From the NCBI RefSeq assembly GCF_019145205.1, contig NZ_JAHSTT010000004.1, positions 124,001 through 188,000 on the forward strand: DNA of 64,000 bases, given 5' to 3'. The position numbers and the translations under genes were made by a program. The notes under the pieces are model-generated. The model was not told where the DNA came from and did no database searches. It was given only the letters and a program-made list of their open reading frames with translations. Origin of the DNA: Pseudomonas khavaziana. Lineage in GTDB: Bacteria > Pseudomonadota > Gammaproteobacteria > Pseudomonadales > Pseudomonadaceae. This document shows positions 59,158-64,000 of this stretch, piece after piece (position 1 is the stretch's first letter; each line of letters starts with the position of its first letter).

Positions 59158-59922
59158 TCAGCGTTCGGCGAACACCACCAGCACGTCGGTGCTGAAGGTG
59201 CCGTCGGCCTGTATTTCGTAGTAATCACGCACTTCCTGGCCCATCGCCTGTTGCAGCTCAAGGATTGCCGTGCGCAACACCTCTGGCGTGCGCATGCGCT
59301 CGACCCACGAGGTGTATTCCAGGCGCAGGCGCTGGCGGCTGCTGTTGCGCACATGCAGACCGGACTCGCTGAGTTGCTGCATCCACTCGGCGGCGGAGTA
59401 ATCACGCACGTGACTGGTGTCGCGCAGCACTTCGACGGTTTGCAGGTAAGTGTCCAGCAATGGGCTGCCCGGTGACAAGACGTCGACAAACGCCGCCACG
59501 CCGCCTGGCTTGAGCACTCGGCGCACTTCGCGCAGGGCCAGGCCGAGGTCGCTCCAATGGTGGGCCGAGTAGCGGCTGAACACGAAGTCGAACTCGCCAT
59601 CGGCAAAGGGAAGGCGTTCGGCGGCGCCGTGTACGGTACGGATATTGTCCAGGCCGCGATCTATCGCAGCGGCGGCGACCACGTCAAGCATCTGCTGGGA
59701 CAGGTCGTAGGCCACCACTTCTTTGACCAGAGACGCCACCTGGAAGCTGACATGACCAGCGCCGCAGCCCAGGTCCAACAGTCGTGCAGCGCCCTGCCCG
59801 GCCAGTTCGGCCTGTAGCAGTGCGAATTCGGTGCCCTGGGCGTGCACGGCACTGCTCAGGTAGGCTGCTGCCTGTTCGCCGAATTGTTTTTGCACGACTT
59901 GGGTGTGGGCGGTGGTGGTCAT
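59158..59922 (-). CDS. class I SAM-dependent methyltransferase in the leu group
   Basis: A 254-residue methyltransferase of the UbiE/Methyltransf_11 type. SAM motif I is LLDLGCGAGHVSF (about 47-59), then YDLSQQMLD (acidic loop), FADGEFDFVFSRYSAHHW (motif IV region) and LKPGGVAAFVDV (post-motif). No substrate can be assigned. It is embedded between leuD and leuB in the same direction, with a REPIN before it, an order kept in P. aeruginosa. A link to leucine or 3-isopropylmalate metabolism is only suggested by position. Confidence 0.88.
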   Translation of the reverse strand: MTTTAHTQVVQKQFGEQAAAYLSSAVHAQGTEFALLQAELAGQGAARLLDLGCGAGHVSFQVASLVKEVVAYDLSQQMLDVVAAAAIDRGLDNIRTVHGAAERLPFADGEFDFVFSRYSAHHWSDLGLALREVRRVLKPGGVAAFVDVLSPGSPLLDTYLQTVEVLRDTSHVRDYSAAEWMQQLSESGLHVRNSSRQRLRLEYTSWVERMRTPEVLRTAILELQQAMGQEVRDYYEIQADGTFSTDVLVVFAER

Positions 59923-59962
59923 GGGGGATTCCTCAATGGACCTTGTGGTGTTTGTGCTGGCC

Positions 59963-60031
59963 CTATCGGGAGCAAGCCCCCTCCCACATTTGGAATGCGT
60001 TCCCCTGTGGGAGGGGGCTTGCTCCCGATAG
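59963..60031. repeat. REPIN (GTGGGAGG family)
   Basis: CTATCGGGAGCAAGCCCCCT and the inverted CTTGCTCCCGATAG copy flank a short spacer of about 20 bp. It splits leuD from the methyltransferase gene inside the leu group. Confidence 0.9.
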
Positions 60032-60053
60032 CGGCGGCCCGGCCTACATCAAT

Positions 60054-60698
60054 CTATGCATCGCGAAACAACCAAGGCTGACTCGCCCGGTGCCTGGTTT
60101 CAAACGCCGCAATCGCATCGCCGTCCTGCAAGGTCAGGCCGATATCGTCCAGGCCGTTGATCAGGCAATGCTTACGGAACGCATCCACCTCGAAGTGATA
60201 CACCTTGCCATCCGGACGGGTCACGGTCTGCGCGGCCAGGTCCACCGTCAACTGGTAGCCCACATTGGCTTCCACCTGCTGGAACAGCTCATCCACTTCG
60301 GCGTCGCTCAAGATGATCGGCAACAGGCCGTTCTTGAAGCTGTTGTTGAAGAAGATGTCGGCATAGCTCGGCGCGATAATGCTGCGAAAGCCGTATTCCT
60401 CCAGGGCCCACGGCGCGTGCTCACGGCTGGAGCCGCAGCCGAAGTTTTCCCGGGCCAGCAACACGCTGGCGCCCTGGTAACGCTCGGCGTTGAGCACAAA
60501 GTCTTTGTTCAGCGGGCGCTTGGAGTTGTCCTGGTAGGCATAGCCCACGTCCAGGTAGCGCCACTCATCGAACAGGTTGGGGCCGAAACCGGTGCGTTTG
60601 ATCGACTTCAAGAACTGCTTGGGGATGATCTGGTCGGTGTCCACGTTGGCACGGTCCAACGGCGCGACAAGGCCTGTGTGTTGGGTAAAAGCTCTCAT
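60054..60698 (-). CDS. leuD: 3-isopropylmalate dehydratase small subunit
   Basis: A 214-residue swivelling-domain subunit. [13 protein letters not shown] and the catalytic loop [13 protein letters not shown] are intact; the C-terminal region matches the bacterial LeuD length. It pairs with LeuC to isomerise 2- to 3-isopropylmalate. It starts 10 bp after leuC. Confidence 0.97.
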   Translation of the reverse strand: MRAFTQHTGLVAPLDRANVDTDQIIPKQFLKSIKRTGFGPNLFDEWRYLDVGYAYQDNSKRPLNKDFVLNAERYQGASVLLARENFGCGSSREHAPWALEEYGFRSIIAPSYADIFFNNSFKNGLLPIILSDAEVDELFQQVEANVGYQLTVDLAAQTVTRPDGKVYHFEVDAFRKHCLINGLDDIGLTLQDGDAIAAFETRHRASQPWLFRDA

Positions 60699-60708
60699 CG
60701 GGTATTCC

Positions 60709-62127
60709 TCAGATCAATTCGCGAACGTCGATGAAACGACCGTTGACGGCCGCCGCGGCAGCCATGGCCGGGCTGACCAGGTGGGTACGGCCACCGGCGC
60801 CCTGACGCCCTTCAAAGTTACGGTTGGAAGTGGACGCGCAATGCTCGCCCGACTCCAGGCGGTCGGGGTTCATCGCCAGGCACATCGAGCAGCCCGGCTC
60901 GCGCCACTCAAAACCGGCCTCGAGGAAGATCTTGTCCAGGCCTTCAGCTTCGGCCTGGGCTTTGACCAGACCGGAACCTGGCACCACGATGGCTTGCTTG
61001 ATGGTCGAGGCAACCTTGCGCCCCTTGGCGATCACTGCCGCGGCGCGCAGGTCTTCGATCCGCGAGTTGGTGCAGGAACCAATGAATACGCGATCCAACT
61101 GAATGTCGGTGATCGCCTGGTTGGCTTTCAAGCCCATGTACTTCAAGGCGCGCTCGATGGAGCCACGCTTGACCAGGTCAGCCTCTTTCGCCGGGTCCGG
61201 CACGTTCTGGTCAACCGCCAGGACCATTTCCGGCGAGGTGCCCCAACTGACTTGCGGCTTGATCTGCGCGGCATCGAGTTCGACCACGGTGTCGAACACT
61301 GCATCGGCGTCGGAGACCAGGTCTTTCCAGGCTTCGACGGCGGCGTCCCAGTCAGCACCCTGCGGGGCAAATGGTCGGCCTTTGACGTACTCGACGGTTT
61401 TCTCGTCCGCCGCCACCATGCCCACGCGCGCACCGGCTTCGATGGACATGTTGCAGATGGTCATGCGGCCTTCGATGGACAGGTCGCGAATCGCGCTGCC
61501 GGCAAACTCGATGGCATGGCCGTTGCCACCTGCGGTGCCGATCTTGCCGATCACGGCGAGCACGATGTCCTTGGCGGTCACGCCAAACGGCAAGGTGCCT
61601 TCGACGCGCACCAGCATGTTCTTCATCTTCTTGGCCACCAGGCACTGGGTGGCGAACACATGCTCCACCTCGGAAGTGCCGATGCCATGGGCCAGGGCGC
61701 CGAATGCACCGTGGGTGGAGGTGTGGGAGTCGCCGCAGACCACGGTCATGCCCGGCAAGGTCGCACCCTGCTCCGGGCCGATGACGTGGACGATGCCTTG
61801 ACGCACATCATTCATCTTGAATTCGGTGATGCCATATTCGTCACAGTAGTCGTCGAGGGTCTGTACCTGCAAGCGCGAGACCTGGTCGGCGATGGCTTCA
61901 ATACCGCCCTTGCGCTCAGGCGTGGTCGGCACGTTGTGATCCGGGGTGGCGATGATCGAGTCGACGCGCCAGGGCTTGCGCCCGGCCAGTCGCAGGCCTT
62001 CAAACGCTTGGGGCGAGGTCACTTCATGGATGATGTGACGGTCGATATAGATCAGCGACGATCCATCATCGCGACGTTTCACTTCATGGGAATCCCAAAG
62101 CTTGTCGTAAAGCGTTTTGCCGGCCAT
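60709..62127 (-). CDS. leuC: 3-isopropylmalate dehydratase large subunit
   Basis: ATG at 62127 with GAGGA upstream gives 472 residues ([14 protein letters not shown]); the in-frame extension to 62172 is rejected. The [4Fe-4S] ligands lie in GSCTNSR and CSMCL. The aconitase-family motifs [14 protein letters not shown] and [16 protein letters not shown] are present. It is the first gene of the leu group and divergent from a LysR gene. Confidence 0.97.
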   Translation of the reverse strand: MAGKTLYDKLWDSHEVKRRDDGSSLIYIDRHIIHEVTSPQAFEGLRLAGRKPWRVDSIIATPDHNVPTTPERKGGIEAIADQVSRLQVQTLDDYCDEYGITEFKMNDVRQGIVHVIGPEQGATLPGMTVVCGDSHTSTHGAFGALAHGIGTSEVEHVFATQCLVAKKMKNMLVRVEGTLPFGVTAKDIVLAVIGKIGTAGGNGHAIEFAGSAIRDLSIEGRMTICNMSIEAGARVGMVAADEKTVEYVKGRPFAPQGADWDAAVEAWKDLVSDADAVFDTVVELDAAQIKPQVSWGTSPEMVLAVDQNVPDPAKEADLVKRGSIERALKYMGLKANQAITDIQLDRVFIGSCTNSRIEDLRAAAVIAKGRKVASTIKQAIVVPGSGLVKAQAEAEGLDKIFLEAGFEWREPGCSMCLAMNPDRLESGEHCASTSNRNFEGRQGAGGRTHLVSPAMAAAAAVNGRFIDVRELI

Positions 62128-62195
62128 CAGTCGGTCCTCATCAGCGGTGCTTCTATACGCCGGGCTTTTCAATAACCCTTTGGCTTGTGAGGCTG

Positions 62196-62224
62196 ATGGT
62201 ATGGCGCTACATTAAATAACTCAA
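62196..62224 (-). promoter_or_regulatory. predicted leuC promoter
   Basis: On the minus strand TTGAGT (62219-62224) and TACCAT (62196-62201) are separated by 17 bp, each 4 of 6 to consensus. The AT-rich sequence next to it, in the 140-bp leuC/LysR gap, is where a LysR-type regulator would bind. Confidence 0.4.
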
Positions 62225-62267
62225 ATTCATATTTTTTATGCTTTGGATTACCAACTGGAATAGCACC

Positions 62268-63158
62268 ATGGACCTGGCCAACCTCAACGCCTTTATTGCC
62301 ATCGCTGAAACCGGCAGTTTCTCGGGTGCCGGCGAACGCCTGCACCTGACCCAACCGGCCATCAGCAAACGTATCGCTGGCCTGGAACAACAACTGAAGG
62401 TGCGTCTGTTCGATCGCCTGGGCCGTGAAGTGGGTTTGACCGAAGCCGGGCGAGCCTTGCTGCCTCGCGCCTATCAGATCCTCAATGTGCTGGACGACAC
62501 CCGTCGCGCCCTGACCAACCTCACCGGCGAAGTCAGCGGGCGACTCACTCTGGCCACCAGCCACCATATAGGCCTGCACCGTCTGCCGCCGATCCTGCGC
62601 ACCTTCACGCGGCAATACCCGAACGTGGCATTGGATATTCAGTTTCTGGATTCGGAAGTGGCCTACGAAGAGATCCTCCACGGTCGTGCCGAAGTGGCAG
62701 TGATTACCCTGGCGCCCGAACCGCACAACCTGGTGCGCGCCACGCCGATCTGGGATGACCCGCTGGATTTCGTGGTGGCACCCGAACACAGCCTGATCAG
62801 CAACGGCTCCATCAGCCTGGCCGATATCGCCGCGCACCCGGCGGTGTTCCCCGGGGGCAATACCTTCACCCACCACATTGTCAGCCGGTTGTTCGAGGCC
62901 CAAGGCCTTGCGCCGAATATCGCCATGAGCACCAATTACCTGGAAACCATCAAGATGATGGTCTCCATCGGCCTGGCCTGGAGCGTGTTGCCGCGCACCA
63001 TGCTCGATGACCAGGTGGCAAGTATCGCTTTGCCGGGCATACAGCTCAGTCGCCAGCTAGGCTATATCGTGCACACCGAAAGGACGCTGTCGAACGCTGC
63101 GCGGGCCTTCATGAGCCTATTGGATGCACAGGTTGATCTGCCAGGGTTACCGGCATGA
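62268..63158 (+). CDS. LysR-family regulator divergent from leuC
   Basis: ATG at 62268 gives 296 residues (MDLANLNAFIAIAETGSFSG), the normal LysR start; the ten-residue extension is rejected. The winged HTH spans about 1-60 (AGERLHLTQPAISKRIAGLEQQL) and the effector-binding domain about 90-290. Position opposite leuC suggests control of leuCD-leuB, perhaps with an isopropylmalate-type effector, but this is inference. Confidence 0.92.
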   Translation: MDLANLNAFIAIAETGSFSGAGERLHLTQPAISKRIAGLEQQLKVRLFDRLGREVGLTEAGRALLPRAYQILNVLDDTRRALTNLTGEVSGRLTLATSHHIGLHRLPPILRTFTRQYPNVALDIQFLDSEVAYEEILHGRAEVAVITLAPEPHNLVRATPIWDDPLDFVVAPEHSLISNGSISLADIAAHPAVFPGGNTFTHHIVSRLFEAQGLAPNIAMSTNYLETIKMMVSIGLAWSVLPRTMLDDQVASIALPGIQLSRQLGYIVHTERTLSNAARAFMSLLDAQVDLPGLPA

Positions 63159-63224
63159 CACCGTGCGGCCCCGGGTTCTAACTACTACCGCGCTGTTTTC
63201 CCAACGAGCCAAGGCCCTTTGACA

Positions 63225-64000
63225 ATGCGCAATCCCGTCGACCCGATGCCCCCCCTCCCCCGCATCTACGCCCTGGACCCTCAAGCGGCGGAGCAAAGCT
63301 GGGACAGCGCCCCGCAATTGCTGGCGGCCCTCAATGCCGCCCGGCTGGGTGCCTGGTGCTGGGAAATCGATACGGGAAAAATCAGTTGGTCACGGGGCAC
63401 CCAGGCGTTATTTGGCTTTGATCCTCGCCAGCCGCTGCCCAAGGACCTCGACTATCTCGATCTGCTCGCACCGGAAGACCGAACCCGCGTGATACGCGGT
63501 TTTCACGCGGTACTCGCCGGGGAGCCATTCGAGCGCGCCATGCACCACCGCATCCAGTGGCCCGATGGCAGCCTGCACTGGCTGGAGATCAGCGGCAGCC
63601 TGGCGCCAGACAAAGCAGGTCGCCGCCGCATGATCGGAGTGATTCGTGAGATCACTCACCAGCGCGAACGCGAATACGCGCTCAGTCATTCAGAAAAGCG
63701 CTTCGCCACGCTGTTCCACCTGTGCCCGAACATGGTGCTGCTGACGCGCCAGGCCGACGGTTTGATCAGCGAGGCCAACCAGTACTTCGAAATGCTGTTC
63801 GGCTGGCCGGTGGCCGACGCCATTGGCCGTACCACCCTGGAGCTGGGCTTGTGGCGCGACCCTGAACAACGCGCACTGCTGGTCAAGGCCACCCAGCGCA
63901 AGGGCGAGCCCATGACCATGGAGGTGCAGTTCTGCGCCAGCAACGGCCAGATCCACGACGGCACGCTCAGCGCCCAGAAGGTCGAGCTGGACGGCGAGGC
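63225..64000 (+). CDS. PAS-domain sensor protein (partial)
   Basis: From ATG at 63225 (MRNPVDPMPPLPR) the frame is open for 258 codons to the window end. Two PAS domains are visible: residues about 35-145 (GAWCWEIDTGKISWSRGTQALFG in outline, with the PAC end RMIGVIREITHQRE) and from about 155 (RFATLFHLCPNMVLLTRQADGLI). No output domain is in the window, so a kinase, GGDEF or EAL type cannot be decided. No membrane segment is seen in this part. Confidence 0.88.
   Translation, partial: MRNPVDPMPPLPRIYALDPQAAEQSWDSAPQLLAALNAARLGAWCWEIDTGKISWSRGTQALFGFDPRQPLPKDLDYLDLLAPEDRTRVIRGFHAVLAGEPFERAMHHRIQWPDGSLHWLEISGSLAPDKAGRRRMIGVIREITHQREREYALSHSEKRFATLFHLCPNMVLLTRQADGLISEANQYFEMLFGWPVADAIGRTTLELGLWRDPEQRALLVKATQRKGEPMTMEVQFCASNGQIHDGTLSAQKVELDGE

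Overview
The window looks like a chromosomal segment of a fluorescent Pseudomonas (P. fluorescens group). Evidence: GC-rich coding sequence, Pseudomonas-style REP/REPIN repeats (GTGGGAGG..., GTAGGAGCGAG...), an RsmE-type CsrA protein, DUF1654 and DUF2790 genes, and the gene orders thrS-infC-rpmI-rplT-pheS-pheT and cvpA-purF-metZ / SPOR-folC-accD-trpF-truA-fimV-asd-leuB-leuD-leuC. Species assignment is inference; no search was run.

Layout. 1-6106 (minus): translation operon thrS, infC (ATT start), rpmI, rplT, pheS and 5' part of pheT, with a terminator/attenuator hairpin before pheS. 6471-8493: small exported proteins, a cold-shock protein and small hypotheticals. 8527-15495 (minus): complete ribose locus (periplasmic ABC transporter, repressor, kinase, pyranase, exported nucleoside hydrolase) with a perfect LacI-type palindrome directly downstream of a good promoter. 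16060-20734: asparaginase/glutaminase, a probable LexA-controlled DUF1654-endonuclease I pair, rsmE and small genes. 20942-26157: DUF2790 protein with a metal-type two-component system, a CigR-like protein, and a DUF969-DUF979-pyroglutamyl peptidase cluster.

26733-35990 is the accessory region: a roughly 9.1-kb island inserted in the 3' half of a tRNA-Val(GAC) gene and bounded by 110-bp direct repeats. It carries a tyrosine integrase, a TTG-start serine recombinase preceded by a dense array of CTATC/GATAG motifs, a small XRE regulator with a palindrome in its divergent promoter, and mostly unrecognised genes. Three of these have HEPN-like features (an R-N-x3-H motif; an N-x2-KHR motif; a helical domain fused to a four-pair cysteine zinc ribbon). 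This is the best candidate for an undescribed, possibly defensive, system.

36204-42155 holds a puuB-like oxidoreductase and a Tat-exported molybdenum hydroxylase with [2Fe-2S] and triheme cytochrome c subunits. 42571-42960 is a tRNA cluster (Asp, Asp, Val). 43069-62127 (minus) is a long housekeeping region: SDR, metZ, purF, cvpA, SPOR protein, folC, accD, trpF, truA, fimV, two asd paralogues and leuB/leuD/leuC with a methyltransferase inside the leu group. It is punctuated by REPINs. A divergent LysR gene and a truncated PAS sensor gene end the window.
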